Positions 15,124 through 24,350 are shown, counted from the stretch's first letter. The stretch: 64,000 nt of DNA from an uncultured Dorea sp. (GCA_910578455.1 CAJTQA010000005.1:1-64000); one strand, 5' to 3'. The notes: generated from the sequence alone by a model not told the origin. Program-made: numbers and translations.

Positions 15124-17688
15124 ATGGGTTTATTACAGAAAATATTTGGAACGCACAGTGAGAACGAACTGAAACGAATCTACCCGATTGTGGATGCCAT
15201 TGAGTCGCTGGAGCCTCAGATGCAGAAACTTTCGGATGCAGAGCTTAAAGATAAGACAAAAGAATTTCGGGAGAGGCTGGGAAACGGGGAGACGCTTGAC
15301 GATATTCTCCCGGAGGCATTTGCCACCGTGAGGGAGGCAGCTGTGCGTACCCTTGGCATGAGGCATTACCGTGTTCAGCTTGTTGGAGGCATCATCTTGC
15401 ATCAGGGACGTATCGCAGAGATGAAGACCGGCGAAGGAAAGACATTGGTGTCCACCCTTCCGGCTTACTTAAACGCGCTGACCGGCGAAGGCGTCAGCAT
15501 CGTCACGGTCAATGACTACCTGGCAAAGCGTGACGCGGAGTGGATGGGGCAGGTGCATGAGTTCCTTGGCCTGACAGTGGGCGTCGTCCTCAACAGCATG
15601 GACAATGACGAGCGCCGTGAGCAGTATAACTGCGACATCACGTATGTCACCAATAATGAACTGGGATTTGACTATCTGAGAGATAACATGGTCATATATA
15701 AAGAGCAACTTGTGCAAAGAGGGCTTAAATACGCCATTATCGACGAGGTTGACTCAGTGCTTATCGACGAGGCGAGAACACCTCTCATCATATCCGGACA
15801 GAGCGGGAAATCCACAAAGCTTTATGAGGCATGCGACATTCTGGCACGTCAGCTTGAGAGGGGCGAGGCCAGCGGGGAATTTTCCAAGATGAATGCCATT
15901 ATGGGAGAGGATATTGAGGAGACCGGAGACTTCATCGTCAACGAGAAAGAAAAGAACATCAACCTCACAGAGGATGGGGTCAGGAAAGTTGAGAATTTCT
16001 TTCACCTGGAAAACCTTGCAGATCCCGAGAATCTCGAGATTCAGCACAATATCATCCTTGCGCTCAGGGCGCATAACCTAATGTTCAAGGATCAGGATTA
16101 CGTTGTGAAGGACGAAGAAGTCTTGATTGTCGATGAGTTTACAGGGCGCATCATGCCTGGACGGCGGTATTCGGACGGCCTCCATCAGGCGATAGAGGCG
16201 AAGGAGCATGTGAAGGTCAAGAGAGAGAGCAAGACACTGGCGACAATCACGTTCCAGAACCTGTTCAATAAGTTCGAAAAGAAGGCCGGAATGACAGGTA
16301 CGGCGCTTACGGAAGAGAAGGAGTTCCGGGAGATTTACGGGATGGATGTCGTGGAAATCCCCACAAATGTTCCGGTCATCCGCGAGGACTTGAATGACGC
16401 GGTATACAAGACGCAGAAAGAAAAATTCAAAGCCGTGTGCGATGAGATCGAGGCGGCCCATGCGAAACATCAGCCGGTGCTTGTAGGCACGATTACGATA
16501 GAGACGTCAGAGCTTTTGAGCGGGATGCTCAAGCGGCGCGGGATTAAGCACAATGTACTGAATGCCAAGTTTCACGAGATGGAGGCAGAGATCGTGGCTC
16601 AGGCAGGAGTCCATGACGCGGTTACGATCGCTACCAACATGGCTGGCCGGGGTACGGACATTAAACTGGACGATGAGGCAAGGCAGGCAGGGGGCCTGAA
16701 GATTATCGGCACGGAGCGGCATGAGTCCAGGCGTATTGACAACCAGCTCAGGGGCCGGTCCGGACGTCAGGGAGATCCGGGAGAATCCAGGTTCTACATT
16801 TCTCTTGAGGACGACCTTATGCGTCTGTTTGGCTCGGAGCGCCTTATGAGCGTCTTTACTGCCCTGGGCGTGGAAGAGGGCGAGCAGATTGAGCACAAGA
16901 TGCTGTCAAGCGCTATTGAAAAAGCTCAGGAGAAGATCGAGAGCAATAACTTTGGAATCCGTAAGAATTTGCTTGAATATGACCAGGTCATGAATGAGCA
17001 GAGAGAGATTATCTATGAGGAGAGGCGCCGTGTCCTTGACGGAGAAAACATGCGGGATTCCATCTTCCATATGATAAGCGATTATCTGGAGAATACGGTG
17101 GACAGGATCATCCCTGCGGACATGGATTATGAAGACTGGAACCTTAAGGCCTTAAACCGCTCTATCCGCGAGACCATACCGGAACTTTCCGTCACGGATG
17201 AAGATGTTAAGGGGATGAGCCAGAAACAATTAAAGCATCTTTTGAAAGAGCGCTCTGCGAAAGCGTATGAGCAAAAAGAGGCAGAGTTCCCGGAGGCAGA
17301 GCATCTCCGGGAGATTGAGCGGGTTGTCCTCCTGAAAGTGATAGATGCAAAATGGATGGGGCATATCGATGACATGGACCAGCTCCGCCAGGGCATCGGC
17401 CTGCAGGCATACGGCCAGAGAGATCCGAAAGTCGAGTACAAGATGCTGGGCTATGACATGTTCGGGGAGATGACGAACGCCATCACGGAAGATACGGTGA
17501 GGACGCTGTTCCATGTTAAGATCGAGCAGAAAGTCGAGCGGGAGCAGGTTGCCAAAGTTACCGGAACCAATAAGGATGAGAGCGCAGTGCGCGCGCCGAA
17601 AAAACGGGCAGATAAGAAGGTATACCCAAACGATCCATGTCCTTGCGGAAGCGGCAAAAAGTATAAGCAGTGCTGCGGGCGCAAGTAG
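15124..17688 (+). CDS. secA: Preprotein translocase ATPase SecA
   Basis: SecA is the ATP-driven motor that pushes preproteins through SecYEG. The 854-residue product shows the Walker A loop MKTGEGKT near residue 100, YAIIDEVDSVLIDEARTPL (Walker B), the helicase-type GRGTDIKLDD and QLRGRSGRQGDPG motifs, the helical scaffold region, and a C-terminal zinc-binding SEC-C motif CPCGSGKKYKQCC. AAGGAG precedes the ATG. A well-formed promoter lies upstream and prfB follows by 36 bases, an arrangement conserved across Firmicutes. It is a normal-length SecA1. Confidence 0.98.
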   Translation: MGLLQKIFGTHSENELKRIYPIVDAIESLEPQMQKLSDAELKDKTKEFRERLGNGETLDDILPEAFATVREAAVRTLGMRHYRVQLVGGIILHQGRIAEMKTGEGKTLVSTLPAYLNALTGEGVSIVTVNDYLAKRDAEWMGQVHEFLGLTVGVVLNSMDNDERREQYNCDITYVTNNELGFDYLRDNMVIYKEQLVQRGLKYAIIDEVDSVLIDEARTPLIISGQSGKSTKLYEACDILARQLERGEASGEFSKMNAIMGEDIEETGDFIVNEKEKNINLTEDGVRKVENFFHLENLADPENLEIQHNIILALRAHNLMFKDQDYVVKDEEVLIVDEFTGRIMPGRRYSDGLHQAIEAKEHVKVKRESKTLATITFQNLFNKFEKKAGMTGTALTEEKEFREIYGMDVVEIPTNVPVIREDLNDAVYKTQKEKFKAVCDEIEAAHAKHQPVLVGTITIETSELLSGMLKRRGIKHNVLNAKFHEMEAEIVAQAGVHDAVTIATNMAGRGTDIKLDDEARQAGGLKIIGTERHESRRIDNQLRGRSGRQGDPGESRFYISLEDDLMRLFGSERLMSVFTALGVEEGEQIEHKMLSSAIEKAQEKIESNNFGIRKNLLEYDQVMNEQREIIYEERRRVLDGENMRDSIFHMISDYLENTVDRIIPADMDYEDWNLKALNRSIRETIPELSVTDEDVKGMSQKQLKHLLKERSAKAYEQKEAEFPEAEHLREIERVVLLKVIDAKWMGHIDDMDQLRQGIGLQAYGQRDPKVEYKMLGYDMFGEMTNAITEDTVRTLFHVKIEQKVEREQVAKVTGTNKDESAVRAPKKRADKKVYPNDPCPCGSGKKYKQCCGRK

Positions 17689-17724
17689 GCGTTTGGCCAG
17701 AGAATATATGAAAGAGGTGATAGA

Positions 17725-18850
17725 GTGGTTGAATTAGATCAGTTTAAGACATTGCTGAATGCATATGAAGAACCTCTTGCCGAGATGAGGGATTCACTTT
17801 GACACGGCCGGCAAGGAAAACAGAATTGAGGAACTGGGACGAAAGATAGAGGAACCGGGCTTTTGGGACAATCCGGAGGAATCCCAGAAAGTCATGAAGG
17901 AGCTTAAGGATTTACAGGAACTTGTAAAGAAGATCCATTCTCTTTATACGGGATATGAAGACCTCTTCCTGCTGATTGAAATGGCATATGAAGAGGAGGA
18001 CGAGTCGGCGGTCGGCGAGATTGAAGATGAGATAAAGGATTTTGAAGAAAAGTATGAGGAACTGCGTATCAGGACGCTGCTTGCAGGAGAGTATGATTCC
18101 TGTAACGCAGTCATGACAATACATGCGGGGGCAGGAGGAACGGAATCCTGCGACTGGGCGGGCATGCTGTACCGGATGTACACGCGCTTTGCGGAACGGA
18201 AAGGTTTTTCCATCACAGTGTTAGATTACCTGGACGGGGATATTACCGGGATCAAGGCCATCACTTTTGAAGTGAGCGGCGAAAATGCGTACGGATACCT
18301 GAAATCAGAAAAAGGCGTGCACAGGCTGGTAAGGATCTCGCCTTTCAATGCCGCGGGAAAAAGGCAGACATCATTTGCATCCTGCGATGTGGTGCCGGAT
18401 ATCGAGACGGATATCGACATAGAGATTGATGATGATGACCTGAAGATTGATACGTACCGTGCAAGCGGCGCGGGCGGGCAGCACGTCAACAAGACCTCGT
18501 CTGCTATAAGAATTACCCATTTGCCAACGGGAATCGTGGTGCAGTGCCAGAATGAGCGGTCCCAGCATCACAACAAGGAGAAGGCAATGCAGATGCTGCG
18601 GGCAAAGCTCCAGCTTTTGAAGGAGCAGGAGCAGGCAGACAAAGTGTCGGACATCCGGGGAGAAGTAAAAGAGATAGGATTCGGCAATCAGATCCGCTCT
18701 TATGTCATGCAGCCGTATACGCTTGTGAAGGATCACAGGACAAATGAAGAAAACAGTAATGTGACTGCCGTGCTGGACGGGAGCATTGATATGTTCATTA
18801 ATGCTTATTTAAAGAAGTCTGCCTGGCAGACAGAGGGAGGAAAGTTATGA
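17725..18850 (+). CDS. prfB: Peptide chain release factor 2, expressed by programmed +1 frameshift
   Basis: RF2 terminates translation at UGA and UAA. A short zero frame (GTG at 17725, 25 codons ending in RDSL) stops at TGA 17800-17802 within CTTTGAC. Skipping T17800 continues in the +1 frame from 17801 to 18850, giving 374 residues. This is the classical autoregulatory frameshift: when RF2 is scarce the ribosome pauses at UGA and shifts. The product has the codon-recognition SPF motif (about 205-207) and the catalytic GGQ (about 250-252) in the usual positions. It lies after secA, and its stop overlaps the hom start (ATGA). It is not a pseudogene. Confidence 0.96.
17785..17803 (+). other. 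Programmed +1 frameshift signal of prfB
   Basis: GATGAGGGATTCACTTTGAC contains an internal Shine-Dalgarno-like GAGGG, then CTT TGA C. The slippery CTT, in-frame UGA and following C match the known RF2 frameshift element. The +1 product continues with GAC (Asp) at 17801. Confidence 0.93.
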
Positions 18851-20067
18851 TCAATATAGCGGTAATGGGATATGGAACAGTCGGCTCCGGTGTCGTGGAG
18901 GTAGTAAATACAAACGGCAAACGAATCAACCAGAGGATCGGTGAGGAGCTGAACATAAAGTATGTACTGGATTTAAGAGACTTTCCAGACGACCCGGTGC
19001 AGGAAAAGATTATTCATGATTTTGAGGCCATTATCCAGGATGAGGACATTAAGATAGTGGTGGAGGTCATGGGAGGCATCGAGCCGGCATATACGTTTGT
19101 AAAGAGATGCCTTCAGGCAGGAAAGAGCGTCGCGACTTCCAACAAGGCGCTTGTTGCCAAGCACGGAGCAGAGCTTCTGTCCATTGCAAAAGACAAGAAT
19201 ATCAACTTCCTGTTTGAGGCCAGCGTAGGCGGCGGGATTCCGATCATCCGCCCGCTGAATTCCTCTCTGACAGCTGATGAGATTGAGGAGATTACCGGCA
19301 TTTTAAACGGAACGACGAATTACATGCTGACAAAGATGTTTTATGAGGGAGCGGATTATGATACCGTGCTTAAGGAGGCGCAGGCCAACGGCTATGCGGA
19401 GCGAAATCCGGAGGCGGATGTGGAAGGGTATGACGCGTGCCGCAAGATTGCGATCCTGTCATCCTTGATTTCGGGTCAGCAGGTGGATTTTGAGGACATT
19501 TACTGCGAAGGCATTACGGAGATTACGGTGGAGGATATGAAGTACGCAAAAGCCATGGGAACAGCCATAAAGCTCCTGGCTTCAAGCAAGCGCACCGGAA
19601 ACCGCCTTCATGCCATCGTCGCGCCGTGCATGCTCTATCCGGATCATCCCCTGTACAATGTAAACGATGTGTTCAACGCTATCTTCGTACACGGAAACGT
19701 TCTGGGCGACGCGATGTTCTACGGAAGCGGGGCAGGAAAGCTCCCGACAGCCAGCGCAGTGGTGGCAGATGTGGTGGATGCCGCAAAGCATCTGAACCGA
19801 AATATTATGACCATGTGGAAACAGGAGAAACTTGCTCTGGAGGATAAGGGGGATGCCAAGAGGCGTTTCTTTATCCGTATGAAAGGCGATGCTGCTGAGA
19901 TGAAAGCAGAGCTTGAATATTCTTTTGGAGACATTGAGATTATCCGTGCCGAAGGGCTTGAGGGAGAGTTCGGGCTTGTGACGCCGGTTATGATGGAAGG
20001 CGACTATGACACCAGGGCAAACCGCTACAAAGACCGGATTCTGCATATGATCCGCATTGAAGGTTAA
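18847..20067 (+). CDS. hom: Homoserine dehydrogenase
   Basis: Hom reduces aspartate semialdehyde to homoserine, the branch towards threonine and methionine. The 406-residue product has the Rossmann loop VMGYGTVGSGVVEV at the N-terminus, KSVATSNKALVAKHG, the ASVGGGIPII catalytic segment, and the GILNGTTNYMLTKM and ANGYAERNPEADVEGYDACRK signature. A C-terminal ACT-type regulatory region (about 340-406) suggests feedback control by threonine. Its ATG overlaps the prfB stop by four bases, and the proposed homoserine kinase follows 11 bases later. Together with lysC this forms an aspartate-family operon. Confidence 0.96.
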   Translation: MINIAVMGYGTVGSGVVEVVNTNGKRINQRIGEELNIKYVLDLRDFPDDPVQEKIIHDFEAIIQDEDIKIVVEVMGGIEPAYTFVKRCLQAGKSVATSNKALVAKHGAELLSIAKDKNINFLFEASVGGGIPIIRPLNSSLTADEIEEITGILNGTTNYMLTKMFYEGADYDTVLKEAQANGYAERNPEADVEGYDACRKIAILSSLISGQQVDFEDIYCEGITEITVEDMKYAKAMGTAIKLLASSKRTGNRLHAIVAPCMLYPDHPLYNVNDVFNAIFVHGNVLGDAMFYGSGAGKLPTASAVVADVVDAAKHLNRNIMTMWKQEKLALEDKGDAKRRFFIRMKGDAAEMKAELEYSFGDIEIIRAEGLEGEFGLVTPVMMEGDYDTRANRYKDRILHMIRIEG

Positions 20068-20078
20068 GGAGGAAGAGG

Positions 20079-21290
20079 ATGAAGTATCTTGTTGTTTTAA
20101 GTGACGGGATGGCAGGAAAGCCTCTTGGCAGCCTGGGCAAAAAGACAACTTTGGAGGCTGCGTATGTTCCTGAGATGGATCGCCTGGCGGCAGTGTCAGA
20201 GGTTGGAATGGCATCTATGGTGCCGGAGGGCATGGCGCCCGGCAGCGATACTGCCAATCTGGCAGTCATGGGGTATGATCCGAAAGTCTACTATACCGGA
20301 AGGTCTCCCCTGGAGGCTCTGAGCATTGGGGTCGATATGAAAAAAACAGATGTGTCGTACCGCTGTAACTTAGTAACGCTGTCAGAGGAAGACTGCGCCT
20401 ACGAGGACCGGCAGATCATCGACCACAGCTCTGACGAGATTTCTACAGAAGAGGCAGCGGTTCTCATAGAAGCGCTGAAAGAAGGGCTTGGGAGAAAGGG
20501 ATACTTATTTTATGCAGGGACCAGCTACCGCCACCTCCTGGTGCAGGAGAACGGAACGGAGACAGAACTTGTTCCGCCCCACGACATTCTTACAAGGAGA
20601 ATCGGGGAATACCTTCCCGGGGATCCGATACTCCGCGATATGATGAGGGAGAGCTACGGCATCTTAAAAAATCATCCGGTGAATGAAGAGCGGCGGAAAA
20701 AAGGGCTGCACCCTGCAAATTCGGCGTGGTTCTGGGGCGCGGGGAAAAAGCCTGCGCTGGATTCCTTTGAGGAGCGCACCGGTAAGAGAGGCATTATGAT
20801 ATCGGCGGTTGACCTTTTAAAAGGGATTGCCGTGGGAGCCGGGATGGACTGTGCGTCTGTGAAAGGAGCAAATGGAGGGCTGCACACGAATTACAGAGGG
20901 AAAGCGCAGGCAGCTGTCCAGGCGCTTGCCTATGACGGATATGATTTTGCATACATTCATATAGAAGCCCCGGACGAGATGGGGCATCAGGGAAATGCGG
21001 CGGACAAGATCGCTGCCATTGAAAATATTGATGAGAAAGTGCTGAAGACAGTCATCTGCGGGCTGGAAGAGGCAGGGGAGGAGTATCGCCTGCTGCTTTT
21101 GCCGGATCATCCGACGCCTGTTGCGGAAAGGACACATACAGGAGAGGCGGTGCCCTACCTTTTGTATGATAATACAGCAGAAGAAAAAGGGCCGAAAACA
21201 TTCAGCGAGAAGACGGCGGCGGAGAGCGGCAATGTATGGGCTGACGGATATAAGCTGATGAGTCACTTTTTGCAGGAGGAAATATGTTAA
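20079..21290 (+). CDS. ApgM-like phosphoglycerate mutase family protein, proposed homoserine kinase
   Basis: A 403-residue member of the cofactor-independent, archaeal-type phosphoglycerate mutase (alkaline phosphatase superfamily) group. It shows VVLSDGMAG (metal-binding Asp), MAPGSDTANLAVMGYDP with the nucleophilic serine, YIHIEAPDEMGHQG, and LLLPDHPTPVAERTHTGEAVPYLLY. A family model for such proteins (TIGR02535, from memory) is titled proposed homoserine kinase, because they sit next to threonine genes in genomes lacking ThrB. Here it lies between hom and lysC, which supports that role. The sequence alone cannot decide between mutase and kinase. The lysC start overlaps its end. Confidence 0.85.
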   Translation: MKYLVVLSDGMAGKPLGSLGKKTTLEAAYVPEMDRLAAVSEVGMASMVPEGMAPGSDTANLAVMGYDPKVYYTGRSPLEALSIGVDMKKTDVSYRCNLVTLSEEDCAYEDRQIIDHSSDEISTEEAAVLIEALKEGLGRKGYLFYAGTSYRHLLVQENGTETELVPPHDILTRRIGEYLPGDPILRDMMRESYGILKNHPVNEERRKKGLHPANSAWFWGAGKKPALDSFEERTGKRGIMISAVDLLKGIAVGAGMDCASVKGANGGLHTNYRGKAQAAVQALAYDGYDFAYIHIEAPDEMGHQGNAADKIAAIENIDEKVLKTVICGLEEAGEEYRLLLLPDHPTPVAERTHTGEAVPYLLYDNTAEEKGPKTFSEKTAAESGNVWADGYKLMSHFLQEEIC

Positions 21291-22495
21291 TCGTAAAAAA
21301 ATTCGGCGGCAGCTCGGTTGCCGGCAAAGAACGCATCTTTAATGTGGCGAAACGCTGCATGGAAGAATATAAGTCGGGAAATGACGTGGTTGTGGTTCTT
21401 TCCGCCATGGGAGACACTACTGATGAGCTTCTGGCTCTTGCGGAGACTATCAATCCCAGGGCAAAGAAGAGGGAGCTGGATATGCTGGTGACGACGGGGG
21501 AACAGGTTTCGGCCGCCCTTATGGCCATGGCGATGCAGGCTTTGGATGTGCCGGCTGTTTCCCTGAACGCTTTCCAGGTCATGATGCACTCTACGTCAAG
21601 GCATGGGAACGCAAGATTCAAGCGTGTAGAGACAGAGCGCATCTTTCATGAGCTGGATTCCAGGAAGATTGTAGTCATAACAGGCTTTCAGGGCGTAAAC
21701 AAATATGACGATATCACCACGCTTGGCAGAGGCGGCTCCGACACGACGGCAGTGGCGCTGGCGGCTGCGCTGCATGCGGACAGATGTGAGATATACACGG
21801 ATGTGGACGGAGTGTATACGGCGGATCCGAGGGTGGTGAAAAATGCAAGGAAACTTGATGCAGTAACCTATGACGAGATGCTGGAGCTGGCAAGCCTTGG
21901 AGCAAAGGTCCTGCATAACCGTTCGGTGGAGATGGCAAAGAAATATAATGTAGAGCTGGTGGTGCGTTCCAGCTTGAATTATACGGAGGGAACTGTAGTC
22001 GGGGAAGGAGCAGATATGGAAAAACTGTTAGTTACAGGCGTCGCGGCAGATAAAAATACGGCGCGCATCTCGGCGATCGGGGTTTTGGATAAGCCGGGAA
22101 TCGCTTTCAATATTTTTGACACGCTAGCCAAAAACAATATTAATGTTGACATCATCCTGCAATCTGTGGGCAGGGAAGGAACGAAAGACATCTCCTTTAC
22201 CGTTGCTGGGGATGATATGGAGCATGCTATAGAAATACTGGAGAAGAATAAAAAACGGCTTACGATCCAGGAGGTGAGCTGCAATCCTGACGTTGCGAAA
22301 CTGTCAGTGGTAGGCGCGGGCATGATGAGCAATCCGGGCGTTGCGGCGAAGATGTTTGAGGCTTTGTACAATTCAAGAGTCAATATCAATATGATCTCCA
22401 CGTCGGAGATCAGGATAACAGTCCTGGTGGCGGAAAAGGATATTGATAAAGCGATGAACGCCGTCCATGACGGTTTCGCGTTAGCTCTGGCTTAA
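21284..22495 (+). CDS. lysC: Aspartate kinase
   Basis: LysC phosphorylates aspartate, the first step to lysine, threonine and methionine. The 403-residue protein starts KKFGGSSVAGKERI and has TTGEQVSAALMA, TLGRGGSDTTAVALAAAL and EIYTDVDGVYTADPR. Two ACT domains follow at about 265-335 (IGVLDKPGIAFNIF) and about 340-403 (VVGAGMMSNPGVAAKMFEAL). A short stand-alone aspartokinase of this type is usually feedback-inhibited through the ACT pair. It begins 7 bases before the preceding gene ends, with GGAGG upstream, and its 3' end overlaps the convergent CYTH gene by 15 bases. Confidence 0.97.
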   Translation: MLIVKKFGGSSVAGKERIFNVAKRCMEEYKSGNDVVVVLSAMGDTTDELLALAETINPRAKKRELDMLVTTGEQVSAALMAMAMQALDVPAVSLNAFQVMMHSTSRHGNARFKRVETERIFHELDSRKIVVITGFQGVNKYDDITTLGRGGSDTTAVALAAALHADRCEIYTDVDGVYTADPRVVKNARKLDAVTYDEMLELASLGAKVLHNRSVEMAKKYNVELVVRSSLNYTEGTVVGEGADMEKLLVTGVAADKNTARISAIGVLDKPGIAFNIFDTLAKNNINVDIILQSVGREGTKDISFTVAGDDMEHAIEILEKNKKRLTIQEVSCNPDVAKLSVVGAGMMSNPGVAAKMFEALYNSRVNINMISTSEIRITVLVAEKDIDKAMNAVHDGFALALA

Positions 22496-22924
22496 ATGGC
22501 TGTTGTGGTATTGCCCGGAAAAAGTGACATCCTCGCCGAACCAGTCCGGCGGGGAAAAGGACATGGCAAGCTTTTCATCCGGGAATTCGACTTCGGCAAG
22601 GACAAGAGGAGCAAGGCTGCCTTCAAATATGTCAACTTCGGCAGTGAGGCTGCCGGAAAGAGGGATCATATATCTTCGTTTTCGGATGAGGCGCCCGTCA
22701 ATCTTTTCCAGGAGATGGGTGTAAGAGGACTGGTCCAGCGGGAGGTTCACCTCTTCCCTTGCCATGAGGCCGCCTGACTTATAGGTGAGCTCAAAAAGAT
22801 CGTTATCTTTTCGGATGCGTATGACGGGGGAAGTGCTTAAGTAACCCTGCTCTATGATGCGGCAGGGAAAGGAGCCGAGATTTCCGGGTATCTGCTTTAC
22901 AAGGTATTTGCGTTCGATTTCCAT
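22481..22924 (-). CDS. CYTH-domain protein (triphosphate tunnel metalloenzyme family)
   Basis: A 147-residue single-domain protein starting MEIERKYLV, the EXEXK signature of CYTH/triphosphate tunnel enzymes. It has alternating basic and acidic strands typical of the tunnel: IIEQGYL, VIRIRKDND, FELTYKSGG, KRRYMIPL, AEVDIFEG and LVLAEVEFPDE. Members hydrolyse inorganic triphosphate or other triphosphorylated substrates with divalent metals; substrate here is unknown. AAGGAGG precedes the ATG. It is transcribed divergently from the DJ-1 gene from a shared palindromic promoter region, and its 3' end overlaps lysC. Confidence 0.9.
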   Translation of the reverse strand: MEIERKYLVKQIPGNLGSFPCRIIEQGYLSTSPVIRIRKDNDLFELTYKSGGLMAREEVNLPLDQSSYTHLLEKIDGRLIRKRRYMIPLSGSLTAEVDIFEGSLAPLVLAEVEFPDEKLAMSFSPPDWFGEDVTFSGQYHNSHLSQS

Positions 22925-22958
22925 TGTTCATGCCTCCTTGGGATTATGATTTACAGCT

Positions 22959-22987
22959 ATTATAATTCCATTTACTTAAAAAGTAAA
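22959..22987 (-). promoter_or_regulatory. Promoter for the CYTH gene, overlapping the divergent promoter
   Basis: On the minus strand, TTTACT (22987-22982), a 17-base spacer and perfect TATAAT (22964-22959). Its -35 is one arm of the palindrome TTTACTT-AAA-AAGTAAA at 22971-22987. Confidence 0.65.
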
Positions 22988-22999
22988 CGGTGATAATAT
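22971..22999 (+). promoter_or_regulatory. Promoter for the DJ-1 gene, overlapping the divergent promoter
   Basis: TTTACT (22971-22976), a 17-base spacer and TAATAT (22994-22999). The -35 is the other arm of the same palindrome, so the two promoters face away from each other with intertwined -35 regions. Confidence 0.6.
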
Positions 23000-23033
23000 T
23001 TATAGACAAAGATAAAGGGAAAGGAGAATTTTC

Positions 23034-23582
23034 ATGATTAAGGTAAACGTGCTGCTGGCAGATGGTTTTGAAGAGATTGAGGCGCTTGCGGTTGTGGATC
23101 TGCTGAGGAGAGCGCAGGTTTACGTGGGGACCGTGTCAGTCATGGATGATTATATGGTTCATGGGGCTCACGGGATCAGCGTGCAGGCAGAGGACTTGTT
23201 TGATGAGGTGGACTTTGCAGAGACAGACGCGCTCATACTTCCGGGAGGGATGCCCGGGACTACGAATCTGAAAGAGCATGAGGGCGTCAGAAAAGTGACG
23301 GCAGAGCTTGCGGAGAAAGGAAAAATCATCGGAGCAATTTGCGCGGCTCCTACGGTGCTGAGCGATCTGGGGCTGCTGAAAGGAAAGCGCGTCACATGCT
23401 ATCCGTCTGTCGAGACGGATATTCAGGGCGCGGTGATCATGAAAGCGCCGGTAGTGTCAGACGGAAACATCATAACGAGCCGGGGAGCAGGTACGGCGAT
23501 TGATTTTGCATTGGAACTGATTGCGGTGCTTGTAGGGAAAGAGAGGGCTCTCAGCGTGGCGGAGTCCATCGTATACAGGTAG
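23034..23582 (+). CDS. DJ-1/PfpI family protein
   Basis: A 182-residue protein of the DJ-1/ThiJ/PfpI superfamily, a flavodoxin-like fold used in stress protection, glyoxalase/deglycase activity or chaperoning. The opening VLLADGFEEIEALAVVDLLRRA gives the conserved glutamate; the nucleophile elbow is IIGAICAAPTVL, with cysteine at about residue 102. Further marks are ILPGGMPGTTNL and ITSRGAGTAIDFALELI. Closest in style to YajL/DJ-1 rather than the protease-like PfpI. AAGGAG lies before the ATG. It is followed by a lipoprotein gene 25 bases downstream, probably co-transcribed. Confidence 0.92.
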   Translation: MIKVNVLLADGFEEIEALAVVDLLRRAQVYVGTVSVMDDYMVHGAHGISVQAEDLFDEVDFAETDALILPGGMPGTTNLKEHEGVRKVTAELAEKGKIIGAICAAPTVLSDLGLLKGKRVTCYPSVETDIQGAVIMKAPVVSDGNIITSRGAGTAIDFALELIAVLVGKERALSVAESIVYR

Positions 23583-23607
23583 CGGGAATCGGATAAAGGA
23601 AATGCTT

Positions 23608-24279
23608 ATGGAACAAGGGAAAAGATTCATCGGTATTTTTATCGTATGTACAATTTGCGTCATGGCCGCCGGCTGCGGCAAGGGATTTGACGCGTCCGGC
23701 TATACGGAGGCGATCCTTGCCCTCCAGTTTCAGGGTGATGTCAGAAATGCAGGGGCATTTGTGGAAGGAACGGACAGGGCGGAGCTTATGGAGATGTATC
23801 AGAGCTTTGTCGATGATTTTGTGGCGGGCTACATCACCAACGGCATGACTGTTTCAGAGGCTCAGCAGGAGGAATTCTCGGAGCTTGCCTCCACCATATT
23901 TACATCCATGAGGTACGAGGTGGGGGAGGCAAAGAAGGCAGGAAAAGGAGAGTACGAAGTTCCGGTCATCATAAGGCCCAGCGATACATTCATCAGATAC
24001 AGAGATCTCCTGACGGAAGATTCCGTGAAGATGTCTGAAAAGGTCCGCAAAGGAGAGTACGGCGGAGATGAAGAGGAGGCTATGGAACAGATGATGGCAG
24101 AGATTGCCGTGAATGCGTACGAACTGTTGGAAACGGCGTATGAGGGCAGCGAATACGGGGAAGAGCAGACTGTCATCTTACGGGTTGCCACAGACGGAAA
24201 TGAGATTTATTCCATAGACGCGGAAGATATGGATAATCTGATTGCAAAAATACTTCGCTTAGATGAAATCGGGGGCTAG
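23608..24279 (+). CDS. Lipoprotein of unknown function
   Basis: A 223-residue secreted lipoprotein: signal segment RFIGIFIVCTICVMAAGC with a lipobox (MAAGC) and predicted lipidation at that cysteine. The mature part is acidic and helical (GYTEAILALQFQGD, MEMYQSFVDDFVAGY, EEAMEQMMAEIAVNAYELLE), resembling clostridial lipoproteins of the DUF5105 type, though I hold that loosely. Two ATGs lie close; AAAGGA at 23595-23600 is 7 bases from 23608 and only one from 23602, so 23608 is chosen. It follows the DJ-1 gene. No catalytic motif is visible. Confidence 0.75.
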   Translation: MEQGKRFIGIFIVCTICVMAAGCGKGFDASGYTEAILALQFQGDVRNAGAFVEGTDRAELMEMYQSFVDDFVAGYITNGMTVSEAQQEEFSELASTIFTSMRYEVGEAKKAGKGEYEVPVIIRPSDTFIRYRDLLTEDSVKMSEKVRKGEYGGDEEEAMEQMMAEIAVNAYELLETAYEGSEYGEEQTVILRVATDGNEIYSIDAEDMDNLIAKILRLDEIGG

Positions 24280-24296
24280 ATATTTGCAAATGTTTG

Positions 24297-24305
24297 TGTT
24301 ATACT
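24297..24305 (+). promoter_or_regulatory. Extended -10 promoter for tig
   Basis: TGT then TATACT (24300-24305) forms an extended -10 element, 45 bases before the tig ATG. No good -35 is seen at 17 bases, which is tolerated for extended -10 promoters. Confidence 0.45.
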
Positions 24306-24350
24306 TCTTTGGTGAGTGTAATGACGGGATAAAACAGGAGGATATAATAA

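Noticed and set aside
17725..17802. prfB as a pseudogene because of the early TGA
   Set aside because: The CTTTGAC context with an upstream SD-like GAGGG is the known programmed frameshift, and the +1 frame is intact with SPF and GGQ at the expected places.
20079..21290. Straightforward phosphoglycerate mutase annotation
   Set aside because: Family fits, but tight placement between hom and lysC favours the proposed homoserine kinase role; kept open rather than asserted.
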